In this document: positions 10,301 to 17,257 of the stretch, piece by piece
How positions within the stretch are numbered: the first letter of the stretch is position 1
Layout of the letters: every line of letters starts with the position of its first letter
Source: an uncultured Alistipes sp.
GTDB taxonomy: Bacteria > Bacteroidota > Bacteroidia > Bacteroidales > Rikenellaceae
Assembly: GCA_900546065.1 (NCBI GenBank)
Contig: URBK01000005.1
Coordinates: 62,001 to 126,000 of the forward strand
Length of the DNA stretch: 64,000 nucleotides
Reading direction: 5' to 3'
The notes under the pieces: generated by a model
Database searches by the model: none
Seen by the model: the letters and a program-made list of their open reading frames with translations, nothing else
Told to the model about the DNA's origin: nothing
Translations under genes and position numbers: made by a program

Positions 10301-10428
10301 TGTCGGTGGCATGGGGCCTGTCGTTCTCGACGCTCATCACGCTGATCCTTATCCCGACACTCTACACGACGTTCGCCGTGTTTGGCGAGAACCGCAGAAA
10401 AAGGAAAGAACTTAAATTGCAGCAATAG
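7327..10428 (+). CDS. RND efflux permease, HAE/AcrB-like
   Basis: Inner membrane drug/proton antiporter of 1033 residues, the normal length for HAE-type RND permeases. It has 12 predicted membrane helices and two large periplasmic loops (about residues 40-335 and 560-860). The fourth-helix motif reads GMVVDNAIVVLENI with Asp398-Asn399, where AcrB has two aspartates. The helix corresponding to AcrB Lys940 reads GIVVNNGIVLVDY with Asn928. This pattern is known for an HAE subgroup, so coupling residues differ from AcrB but the gene appears intact. The substrate is unknown. It is co-transcribed with the adaptor, the channel and a small PII/CutA-like gene. Confidence 0.95.
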   Translation: MNIYKSAVNNPISTIIVFVAIAVMGLFSLTRLGVDLMPDIETNAIMVMTAYGGASAEDIENNVTKPLENSLNGVDHLKHITSASKENISVITLEFEYGTDIDVATNDVRDKLDMVTTLPDGVNTPIIFKFSTDMIPILIMGVTAEESMPGLYKILDDQVATPLARVSGVGTVSVSGIAQREIQVYCDPNKLEAYGLSIETISEAIAAANRSTPGGTFDVGSNTYSLRVDQEFDDPIEMLDIVVGHNGTAPVYLRDVARVQDTVEERTQETYNNSEKGGMIVVQKRSGANSVAVAQGVQEQLKTIMPSLPSDVEIFKIVDTSDNIISTVNSLRDTIATTFLLVMLVTFLFLGRWRATIIIVLTIPISLLSGLAYLLATGETLNIISLSSLSIAIGMVVDNAIVVLENITTHIDRGSRVKQAAMFATKEVGISVMGGTLTTIAVFLPLTMVSGMAGVLFNSLGWMVTIMLSVSTVAAITFTPVLCSLMMKEKPTKTWFQKSIDAGMSRFNNFYGGILDWCVHHRKTVITGAVVMFFAIMAGLGPKVPTEFFPVQDNARIGVTIQLPAGTAQEITRELALEISDRFREAYPEIITVNLTEGQADTDNTFASMQDNGTHYISMNISLVEKTERERSLTEIGDGMRAILNEYPEIRTYNVNVSGSQGGVSGQSAVDVEIYGYDFDTTDELAQQVSDMMQALPMCSEVTISRDEYTPEYHVDFDREKLSLNGLDVTTAAMYLRNRINGSVNSYYREDGDEYDIRVRYDRQFRESVEDIENITIYNAQGKGIKVRDLGVVKEAYTPPTIDRKDRERYVTVSGVVAHGYAMGQLIEEVEKGMSNIEMPAGYVWDLGGTYEDQQDTFADLITLMVLMVILVYLIMASQFESLTYPTVIMFSIPFALVGVIIGLFLTDTAMGVMALLGVLMLVGIVVNNGIVLVDYTNLCRERGMGIYEAVVTAGRSRLRPILMTTLTTVLGMVPMAVGTGIGSEMWNSLGMSVAWGLSFSTLITLILIPTLYTTFAVFGENRRKRKELKLQQ

Positions 10429-10430
10429 TT

Positions 10431-10724
10431 ATGAAAGCGATCTTTGTAGCTTGCAACCAGTCGATATACGACGAGGTGCTCGATATAATGAACCGCATGC
10501 AGATGCGCGGTTACACGGGTTGGGAGGAGCTCATGGGGTGCGGCAGCAGGAATGGCGAGCCCCATCTGGGCAACCACGCATGGCCCACGATGAACTCGGC
10601 GCTGCTGACGGTTACCGACGACGGTAAGGTCGATGAGTTTCTCAAGAGCCTGAAGGAGCTTGACGAGGCCAATGAGATGCAGGGCTTGAGGGCATTCGTC
10701 TGGGATGTGACGGCGATGATCTGA
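10431..10724 (+). CDS. Small PII/CutA-like ferredoxin-fold protein
   Basis: A 97-residue soluble protein beginning 2 bp after the RND permease stop. The pattern MKAIFVACNQSIYDEVLDIM, then strand-helix alternation and a final AFVWDV strand resembles small PII-like/DUF3240-type proteins that accompany RND permeases. A regulatory or metal-sensing role in the efflux operon is inferred from position. I do not recognise ligand residues. It contains two cysteines and two histidines in the middle (CGSRNGEPHLGNH). Confidence 0.7.
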   Translation: MKAIFVACNQSIYDEVLDIMNRMQMRGYTGWEELMGCGSRNGEPHLGNHAWPTMNSALLTVTDDGKVDEFLKSLKELDEANEMQGLRAFVWDVTAMI

Positions 10725-10826
10725 TTGCGGCGGTGTCGGGGCTTTGTGAGTGACGGAGAGGGCAGGTATGGTGCCTGCCGTGTGGCGAGGGGCGGGCTCC
10801 GCGCCGTGCGCAATATATCGATTGAC

Positions 10827-10869
10827 GGGGAGTGCCCGCCGCATACGTGCGGCGGGCACTCCCCTTTTT
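10827..10869 (+). terminator. Terminator of the RND operon
   Basis: A 17-bp uninterrupted stem (10827-10843 with 10848-10864) is closed by a UACG tetraloop, a member of the stable UNCG class, and followed by five T. It is among the strongest terminators in the window. The rest of 10725-11024 shows no gene. Confidence 0.92.
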
Positions 10870-11024
10870 GATGTTTGTTGTACTTTTTTTGCTGTCTTAT
10901 GCATATTTTATATGCACTGTATAATATTCTGTTTTTTAGAGCCATATTCGGACGCGGCGGGTGCAGGGCCGAATATGGTGCGGATCGAAAGGTCGGATTT
11001 ATGACTCTGACCGTCGCCGAGGTG

Positions 11025-11055
11025 TTGCACGGTTGTGGAAAAATGTATAAATTTG
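11025..11055 (+). promoter_or_regulatory. Promoter of the cytoplasmic Gfo/Idh gene
   Basis: TTG at 11025-11027 (context GTTG), 20 bp, TAAATTTG at 11048-11055. The predicted start is about 28 nt before ATG 11090. Confidence 0.6.
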
Positions 11056-11089
11056 AAATAAATTTACTAATAACCTAAAACTATCTATA

Positions 11090-12262
11090 ATGAAAAACAG
11101 AAAGCTGAGAATGGGTATGATCGGCGGCGGCAGCGATGCTTTCATCGGTGCCATACACCGTCGTGCGGCCCTTATGGAGAACGAAATCGAGCTCGTGTGC
11201 GGATGCTTCAGCGTGAAGCCCGAAATATCGATCAGCTCGGGCCGTTCGTATTATGTCCCCGACAACCGAATCTACACCACGTGGGAGGAGATGCTCGAGA
11301 AGGAGGCTGCGCTGCCCGAGGATGAGCGTATGGACTTCGTCACCATCGTTACCCCGAACCGTTTCCACTACGGGCCCGCAATGCGTGCTCTGGAGTTGGG
11401 TTTCAACGTGGTTATAGATAAACCCATGACACTGTCGCTGGAGGAGGCGCTCAAGTTGCGCGACAAGGTGCGCGAGACGGGGCTGACGTTGGCGCTGACC
11501 CATGTTTACAGCGGTTATCCCGCCGTCAAGGAGGCCAAGAAACGCATCGAGCGCGGTGATCTGGGCCGTGTGCGTCGTGTCTTTGTGGAGTACTCGCAGG
11601 GATGGCTGACGCAGCGTATCGAGCTCAAGGGCGGCAACAATGCCGTTTGGCGCAACGATCCCAAGCAGGCCGGCAAGGGCGGCTGTGTGGGTGACATCGG
11701 TACGCACGCATGGCATCTTGCGGAGTATGTAACGGGCGGTCGCGTCACGGAGCTGTGCGCCGAGTTGCAGCACGTGGCCGAGGGACGTCCCGTCGATGAC
11801 GACGCATGCGCATTCCTGCACTTCGACAAGGGCTTCACGGGCCTGTTGCAGGCAACGCAGGTGGCTACCGGCGAGGAGAACAACATCCGTCTGCGCGTCT
11901 ATGGCGAGAAGGGTGGTCTGGAGTGGCGCCAGATGGAGCCCAATACCCTCTATATGAAGTGGCTGGATCGTCCTACGGAGGAGGTGCGCATGGGTAACGG
12001 ATACGATTACCTGACCGATTTCACCAAGCACAACACGCGTGTTCCGGGAGGTCACCCCGAAGGCTTCATCGAGTCGTTTGCCAACATCTATCGCAACTTT
12101 GCACACACGGTGCGTGCCCGTGCCGCTGGCGAGACCCCGAGTGAAGAGTGGCTCGATTTCCCGACGGTCGAGGATGGCGTTCGCGGTATGCAGTTCATCG
12201 AGACGATGGTGGCTGCGGGATACGATCGTGACAAGAAGTGGTACAAATGGATAGAGAAATAA
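11090..12262 (+). CDS. Gfo/Idh/MocA-family oxidoreductase, cytoplasmic
   Basis: NAD(P)-dependent sugar-type dehydrogenase of 390 residues. The N-terminal Rossmann motif is MIGGGSDAFIGAIH (residues 10-23). The catalytic Lys block reads DKPM (110-113), and GDIGTHAWHLAEY supplies the usual Asp/His of the family. No signal peptide is present, in contrast to the second Gfo/Idh protein downstream. Its substrate is unknown; family members act on sugars, inositols and keto-sugars. It has its own promoter and probably its own terminator, yet shares orientation with the redox cluster. I infer that it is the cytoplasmic partner of the exported oxidoreductase at 14383. Confidence 0.9.
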   Translation: MKNRKLRMGMIGGGSDAFIGAIHRRAALMENEIELVCGCFSVKPEISISSGRSYYVPDNRIYTTWEEMLEKEAALPEDERMDFVTIVTPNRFHYGPAMRALELGFNVVIDKPMTLSLEEALKLRDKVRETGLTLALTHVYSGYPAVKEAKKRIERGDLGRVRRVFVEYSQGWLTQRIELKGGNNAVWRNDPKQAGKGGCVGDIGTHAWHLAEYVTGGRVTELCAELQHVAEGRPVDDDACAFLHFDKGFTGLLQATQVATGEENNIRLRVYGEKGGLEWRQMEPNTLYMKWLDRPTEEVRMGNGYDYLTDFTKHNTRVPGGHPEGFIESFANIYRNFAHTVRARAAGETPSEEWLDFPTVEDGVRGMQFIETMVAAGYDRDKKWYKWIEK

Positions 12263-12280
12263 TGTTGCCTGCGATGAAAA

Positions 12281-12294
12281 TTCACACGTGTGAA
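12281..12294. promoter_or_regulatory. 14-bp perfect palindrome, possible operator
   Basis: TTCACACGTGTGAA lies 19 bp after the Gfo/Idh stop and about 106 bp before the -33 box of the next promoter. It could bind a dimeric regulator, but nothing nearby identifies one. Confidence 0.3.
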
Positions 12295-12326
12295 CATAGT
12301 CGATTGAGGTGATGTCGGATTCGGAC

Positions 12327-12363
12327 TGCCGGTTGCCGTTTTCGGGCGGCGCCGGCATCCTTA
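12327..12363 (+). terminator. Candidate terminator after the first Gfo/Idh gene
   Basis: TGCCGG (12327-12332) pairs with CCGGCA (12352-12357), and inner GCCG/CGGC continues the stem with a small bulge. TCCTTATTAT follows. The stem is imperfect and the T-run weak. Confidence 0.45.
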
Positions 12364-12399
12364 TTATACAAAAAATATTTAATAAAATCTGTGGAATTA

Positions 12400-12430
12400 T
12401 TTGCCGCTGCTGAAAAATTTACTACTTTTG
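12400..12430 (+). promoter_or_regulatory. Promoter of the cytochrome-FGE fusion gene
   Basis: TTTG (12400-12403), 19 bp, TACTTTTG (12423-12430). The start site would be about 12437, leaving a leader of about 110 nt before ATG 12550. Confidence 0.75.
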
Positions 12431-12549
12431 ACGTAGATTATGACACAGGATACGGACGGACAGTCTTCGAGGGAGCATGCCGTCCGGATTTCATGCGGGA
12501 GGATTCTGATTCATTGATTTTTTGATTTTGAGCGGTTTGGTTATTTGTT

Positions 12550-14088
12550 ATGTCTAAATCTGGAAGTAAAAAGAAATTTCTGCTTGTCGGCTTGGCCGGC
12601 CTTGTCGTCGGCTTCTCGCTGATGATACTTCTCAATTCACTTTATGTCAAGAGCTCGTCGAACGAGGCTTGCATGATGTGTCACTACCATCCCGAATCGG
12701 ATGCAAGCTGGAAACAGTCCATACACTACAATAACGGCAGCGGTGTCAAGACCGACTGCGTGGAGTGCCACCTCCCGCCCAAGGGATCGTTCGCGTACTT
12801 CAAGGCCAAGGCCAAGACGGGTATGAAGGACGTATGGTCGTATCTGACCAAGAAGCAGGAGGATATCGACTGGGACAGCAAGGGTGAGCTGGAATATGCC
12901 ACCAAGATCGTCTACAACGAGTCGTGCAAGGAGTGCCACGTCAACCTCTTCCCGGAGGGTATTACCGACGACGGCGTGACGGCGCACCTCTACTACGAGG
13001 AGAACGAGGAGAAGCTCGACCTTCAGTGCATAAGTTGTCACCTCGATGCCGGACACTACAACCCGAACTATCAGCATGGACAGATGGCAGGTCTGCCTAC
13101 GGCTACGGACGCGGCGGCCGAGATATATACCGAGGCGACGCCCGTGACCGAGTTCAAGAACTTTACAGAGACGATACCCGGCACGTCGGCATCGCTCAAG
13201 ATGGTGGCCATACCGGGCGGCAGCTTCACCATGGGTAGCCCCGAGAACGAGCCTTTCCGCCGCAGCGACGAATCGCCGCAGCGCAACGTTACCGTATCGC
13301 CCTTCTTCATCGGCGAGATGGAGGTTACGTGGGATCAGTATTGGGCCTTCTACGGCGAGACCATGTCGGAGGGACGTATTTCACCTGAGGAGGTATATGC
13401 CAACAACTCGCGTGAGGATGTGGATGCCATAAGCGGCCCCACGCCGCCGTTCGGATTCCCCGATCAGGGTTGGGGTATGGGTGAGCGTCCTGCCATAACG
13501 ATGACCCACTATGCTGCCGAGACCTTCTGCCAGTGGCTGTCGAAGAAGACGGGCAAGAAGTACCGTCTGCCGACGGAGGCCGAGTGGGAGTATGCGGCCC
13601 GCGGCGGCACCTCGACACCTTACTTCTTCGAGGGCAGCCCCAAGAAGTTCTCGAACGAGGGCTTCTGGAACGGACTCTTCGGTGCCGATACGGCTGTCAT
13701 CAACAGCTATGTGGTCTATGTGAACAACAGCAAGAACCGTACGCAGGAGCCTGCGAAGATGAAGGCCAACCCGTTCGGATTGAAGAATATGCTGGGTAAC
13801 GTCATGGAGTATTGCTCGGACTGGTATGCCGAGGATGCATACTCGCAGCTTCAGGACGGAGCCACGGATCCCAAGGGCCCGGCATCGGGTGAGGAGCATG
13901 TAGTGCGTGGCGGCCTTTACAATGAGGATGCCGCAGAGATGCGATGCGCCGCACGTGCCCACACCGAGCATGACGCTTGGTTGAAGACCGACCCGCAGAA
14001 CCCCAAGAGTATATGGTGGTACTCGGATATCAAGGGTATAGGTTTCCGCGTCGTGTGCGAGGTTCCCGAAGGGGTCTCGGCACAGTAA
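12550..14088 (+). CDS. Tetraheme NapC/NirT-like cytochrome fused to FGE/SUMF1-like domain
   Basis: A 512-residue membrane-anchored protein. Residues 10-31 form one transmembrane anchor, followed by four heme-binding CxxCH sites at 41-45 (CMMCH), 70-74 (CVECH), 126-130 (CKECH) and 160-164 (CISCH), the number found in NrfH/NapC quinol dehydrogenases. From about residue 214 an FGE/SUMF1-type fold begins (MVAIPGGSFTMGSPENEP, EVTWDQYWAFY, YRLPTEAEWEYAARGG, GLKNMLGN, GIGFRVVCE). The block that holds both catalytic cysteines in FGE is shortened here (RGGLYNEDAAEM before RCAAR 465-469), so formylglycine synthesis is unlikely. Known: NapC/NrfH pass quinol electrons outward. Inferred: the fused domain binds a partner or substrate on the periplasmic side. 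The ResB/CcsA pair downstream would attach the hemes. Confidence 0.9.
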   Translation: MSKSGSKKKFLLVGLAGLVVGFSLMILLNSLYVKSSSNEACMMCHYHPESDASWKQSIHYNNGSGVKTDCVECHLPPKGSFAYFKAKAKTGMKDVWSYLTKKQEDIDWDSKGELEYATKIVYNESCKECHVNLFPEGITDDGVTAHLYYEENEEKLDLQCISCHLDAGHYNPNYQHGQMAGLPTATDAAAEIYTEATPVTEFKNFTETIPGTSASLKMVAIPGGSFTMGSPENEPFRRSDESPQRNVTVSPFFIGEMEVTWDQYWAFYGETMSEGRISPEEVYANNSREDVDAISGPTPPFGFPDQGWGMGERPAITMTHYAAETFCQWLSKKTGKKYRLPTEAEWEYAARGGTSTPYFFEGSPKKFSNEGFWNGLFGADTAVINSYVVYVNNSKNRTQEPAKMKANPFGLKNMLGNVMEYCSDWYAEDAYSQLQDGATDPKGPASGEEHVVRGGLYNEDAAEMRCAARAHTEHDAWLKTDPQNPKSIWWYSDIKGIGFRVVCEVPEGVSAQ

Positions 14089-14129
14089 CCCCAGCGGTCG
14101 ATATTGTCCCGAGGGCCTGCAACAGCGGG

Positions 14130-14255
14130 CGGCAGACGACAGGCGGCTGTCGAATAGGGGATAATTCGAAGGTTTGGGTCGGCAGACGATTGGCGGCTGT
14201 CGAATAGGAGAGGAGCCGAAGGTTTGGGCGGCATATGATCGGCAACTGCCGGTAG
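14130..14255. repeat. Decaying ~50-bp tandem repeat
   Basis: Three copies begin at about 14130, 14180 and 14229 (period 50 then 49). They share CGGCAGACGA, GGCGGCTGTCGAATAGG and CGAAGGTTTGGG. Copy 1 contains a perfect hairpin CGACAG-GCGG-CTGTCG, which is partly lost in copy 2. The third copy is the most diverged. The repeats fill the spacer between the cytochrome fusion and the next gene. Confidence 0.8.
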
Positions 14256-14382
14256 TCAAGGCTTCGAAAATCGGCGGCGATTATCTCTCGGCGAAAAGAT
14301 GCGGTCGGACGCGGTGTCCGTCGGATATAATAAGATGAAGAGACTGTTTATAACACTTTAACTCTATAAAACTACTACGATT

Positions 14383-15741
14383 ATGAGCAAGAACAAGATC
14401 AGCAGAAAGGACTTCCTGTCGTATTCTGCGCTTTTGGGCGTAACGAGCATGGTCGGATCTTCGACCCTTCTCTCGTCATGTGGCGGTGCCAAGGGCCCCG
14501 TTTATACTCCTCTGAAGCAGGCCGGAGAGTACTATATCCCCGAGTTGCCTGACAAGGCTATCGACGGCAAGGAGCTTAAGGCCGGTGTTATCGGCTGCGG
14601 CGGCCGTGGTTCGGGTGCCATTGTCGACCTTCTGACCGCTGCTAACGGCATCAAGGTGACGGCTCTGGGCGATACCTTCGCAGACCGTCTCGAGGGCTTG
14701 CGCAAGAACCTTAAGGAGCAGCATAATCAGGATGTCCCCGCCGAGAACTGCTTCATCGGCTTCGATGCATACAAGAAGGTTATCGACTCGGGTGTCGATA
14801 TGGTTATCGTTGCGACGCCTCCCGTATTCCGTCCCGTACACTTCCAGTACGCTACCGAGAAGGGTGTTCACTCGTTCCTCGAGAAGCCTATTGCCGTTGA
14901 TCCCAAGGGCTACCGTATGATCATGGCTACGGCAAAGCAGGCCAAGGCTAAGGGTCTGAGCGTGGTTACCGGTACGCAGCGTCACCACCAGCGTCCCTAT
15001 GTAGAGGCGTTCCAGAAGATTCAGGAGGGCTATATCGGCCAGATCACCGGCGGTAACGTGTATTGGAACCAGAGCATGCTGTGGTACCGTGACCGTCAGC
15101 AGGGCTGGAGCGATATGGAGTGGATGATCCGCGACTGGGTTAACTGGAAGTGGCTCTCGGGCGACCATATCGTCGAGCAGCACGTTCACAATATCGACGT
15201 CTTCCTGTGGATGTCGGGCATGAAGCCCGTCAAGGCTACGGCATTCGGTGCACGTCACCGTCGTATCACGGGTGACCAGTACGATCAGTTCAGCGTGGAC
15301 TTCGAGTTCGAGAACGGCATTCACCTGCACAGCATGTGCCGTCAGATTGACGGTTGCAGCAACAACATCGGTGAGTACATTCAGGGTACGCTCGGCTCGT
15401 GGAACAGCTACAGCAACGAGATCAAGGACCTTGCCGGCAACGTTATCTGGAAGTTCGACGAGGAGGCTGCCAAGGCTGCATTCCAGCAGCACAACCCCTA
15501 CGTTCTGGAGCACGTCGACTGGGTTAACCACATCCGCAAGGGTGAGGCTCACGATGAGGCCGAGGAGTGCGCAATTTCGTGCTTGGCCGGTGTGATGGGT
15601 CGTGAGGCCGCATATACCGGAGCTACCGTAACGTGGGACGAGATCAGCGCTTCGGCTCTGGACTATATGCCCGAGAAGCTGGAGATGGGTCCCATGGATA
15701 TGTCGAAGTATGTCGTACCCGTTCCGGGCAGCGGCAAATAG
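14383..15741 (+). CDS. Gfo/Idh/MocA-family oxidoreductase, exported lipoprotein-like
   Basis: A 452-residue NAD(P)-type oxidoreductase with an export signal. Residues 1-33 read SRKDFL then a hydrophobic stretch ending in LLSSC, so a lipid-modified Cys33 and a twin-arginine-like (RK) motif are both possible. The Rossmann motif GVIGCGGRGSG is at 68-78 and EKP at 167-169. Known: exported Gfo/Idh proteins of Bacteroidetes can carry tightly bound cofactor and oxidise sugars in the envelope. Codon choice (frequent GGT, GTT, GCT, CGT) differs from its neighbours and suggests high expression. The tetraheme protein upstream could accept its electrons; this is inference. Confidence 0.92.
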   Translation: MSKNKISRKDFLSYSALLGVTSMVGSSTLLSSCGGAKGPVYTPLKQAGEYYIPELPDKAIDGKELKAGVIGCGGRGSGAIVDLLTAANGIKVTALGDTFADRLEGLRKNLKEQHNQDVPAENCFIGFDAYKKVIDSGVDMVIVATPPVFRPVHFQYATEKGVHSFLEKPIAVDPKGYRMIMATAKQAKAKGLSVVTGTQRHHQRPYVEAFQKIQEGYIGQITGGNVYWNQSMLWYRDRQQGWSDMEWMIRDWVNWKWLSGDHIVEQHVHNIDVFLWMSGMKPVKATAFGARHRRITGDQYDQFSVDFEFENGIHLHSMCRQIDGCSNNIGEYIQGTLGSWNSYSNEIKDLAGNVIWKFDEEAAKAAFQQHNPYVLEHVDWVNHIRKGEAHDEAEECAISCLAGVMGREAAYTGATVTWDEISASALDYMPEKLEMGPMDMSKYVVPVPGSGK

Positions 15742-15851
15742 TCGAATCGTAAAATTGGAATAAGCAAAGGGTGGAGTGGGAGCCGATGACTCCATCTCTG
15801 CCCTTTTTGTTTCGGATAACGGCATTGTGACGGCCGCATAGATGGTTTGCG

Positions 15852-16346
15852 ATGGGTAAGACGGAGTTTTTCGACGATGCGCTCTTCGCGCGTGTAGTGG
15901 CCGAGGCGCGTCTTTCGCCGCGGCGGAGGATGAATTACAACTTCCACCGCTCGACGGACGATGCGGTGAACCGTCTGCTCAACGCGATGCATCGGGGCAG
16001 TTATCTGCCCGTACACCGGCACCTGTCGCCCTCGCGCAGTGAGAGCTGCGTGGTGTTGCGCGGCAGCGTGGGTGTCACGATATACGACGAAGAGGGCGGT
16101 GTCGTTACGCGTCGCCGAGTCAGCGCCGACGGTGCGTGCCGCGGCTTCGATATTGAGGCGGGTGTGTGGCACGGCTTGGTGGTGTTGGAGGATGATACGG
16201 TGCTATTTGAGGTAAAGCAGGGCCCGTACGCTCCGATTACGGCCGACAATCTTGCGCCGTGGACACCCGATGCGGAGGATCGGCAGGCCGTTGCCGAGTT
16301 TATAAATGAATTGGAAACAGAATTTAAAAGATCGGATTATGAATAG
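15852..16346 (+). CDS. WbuC-type cupin metalloprotein
   Basis: A 164-residue cytoplasmic cupin. The segment RRRMNYNFHRSTDD followed by HRHLSPSRSES, VVLRGSVGV and VWHGLVVLEDD is the WbuC-family cupin pattern, with histidines suited to bind a metal. WbuC genes usually sit in O-antigen or sugar clusters, and their reaction is not settled. It overlaps the next gene by 8 bp, so it belongs to the redox/sugar cluster. Confidence 0.8.
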   Translation: MGKTEFFDDALFARVVAEARLSPRRRMNYNFHRSTDDAVNRLLNAMHRGSYLPVHRHLSPSRSESCVVLRGSVGVTIYDEEGGVVTRRRVSADGACRGFDIEAGVWHGLVVLEDDTVLFEVKQGPYAPITADNLAPWTPDAEDRQAVAEFINELETEFKRSDYE

Positions 16347-17244
16347 AAAAGAGTTTTTACAGCGTTCGCTGGCCGGAGCTGCTACGATAGCCGTAGCGGG
16401 TGCTCCCGTGGAGCTTATGGCGGCATGCACGGCCAAGAAGGGCGGCAAGGTTGAGCTTAAGCTGTCGTTTCAGGAGGGTATAGCACCCGGAACGAGCCTG
16501 AACGAGAAACTGGATTATATGGAGAATCTGGGTGTCGTAGGTTTCGAGCCCGGAGGCGGCAATCTGGCTGCCCGCGTGAACGAGATCGAGCAGGCGCTCA
16601 AGGGCCGCAACATCAAGGTTTCGGCAATATGCGCAGGTTTCAGCGGTTTCATCTTGGCGGAGGATCCCGCAGTCAAGGCGCAGTTCGACTCGACGATGCG
16701 CGACATCATAGCCGCTGCCGGCGAGCTGGGCTCGACGGGCGTTATCATGGTGCCCGCCTTCAACGGCCAAAAGCCTTGCAAGCCCCATACGATGGAGACC
16801 CGCAATTTCCTCACCGAGCAGCTCCACGAGTTGGGCGAGTATGCGCTCAAGTGCGGAACGACGGTGATTCTGGAGCCCTTGAACCGTGGCGAGGCCTTCT
16901 ATCTGCGCCTTGTGGAGGATGCCGCCGCCATCTGCCGCGACTCGAAGAGTGCGGGTGTGAAGTGTATGGGTGACTTCTGGCACATGATGGAGGAGACGTC
17001 GGACTACGCAGCCTTCATGTCTGCCGGTACGGAGTATCTGCAGCACGTACACGTAGCCAGCCGCGGCCGCCGCAGCATGCCGGGCGAGGATGGCGAGAAG
17101 GATAATTATATCGACGGAATGCGCGCCTTGAAGGAGATCGGATACCAGCACTATGTCAGCTTCGAGTGCGGCTCGCAGGGTCCCCGCGAGCAGACCGTGC
17201 CCGCCGCAGTGGCTCTGCTGCGCGAGCAGTGGAAAAAGGCCTGA
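16339..17244 (+). CDS. Exported TIM-barrel sugar isomerase/epimerase-like protein
   Basis: Xylose isomerase-like TIM barrel of 301 residues. The start was set at ATG 16339 because MNRKEFLQRSLAG begins a typical export signal, ending near LMAAC (Cys30); the longer frame only adds a hydrophilic leader inside the cupin gene. Metal-binding positions are visible as ILEPLNR, GDFWHM, QHVHV and SFECGS. Known: the family includes epimerases and 3-keto-glycoside lyases/hydratases. It is placed together with an exported Gfo/Idh protein, so action on the oxidised sugar product is the natural inference. The signal has RK rather than RR, as in the Gfo/Idh neighbour. Confidence 0.88.
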   Translation: MNRKEFLQRSLAGAATIAVAGAPVELMAACTAKKGGKVELKLSFQEGIAPGTSLNEKLDYMENLGVVGFEPGGGNLAARVNEIEQALKGRNIKVSAICAGFSGFILAEDPAVKAQFDSTMRDIIAAAGELGSTGVIMVPAFNGQKPCKPHTMETRNFLTEQLHELGEYALKCGTTVILEPLNRGEAFYLRLVEDAAAICRDSKSAGVKCMGDFWHMMEETSDYAAFMSAGTEYLQHVHVASRGRRSMPGEDGEKDNYIDGMRALKEIGYQHYVSFECGSQGPREQTVPAAVALLREQWKKA

Positions 17245-17257
17245 AATATGAGTGCCT

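Noticed and set aside
8488..10425. A 645-codon open frame on the minus strand opposite the RND permease
   Set aside because: His/Arg-rich antisense product typical of a shadow frame.
12550..14088. The FGE-like domain as the maturase of the sulfatase at 2092
   Set aside because: The sulfatase is Ser-type and has its own radical SAM maturase next to it; the FGE-like domain lacks the catalytic cysteines and lies outside the cytoplasm.
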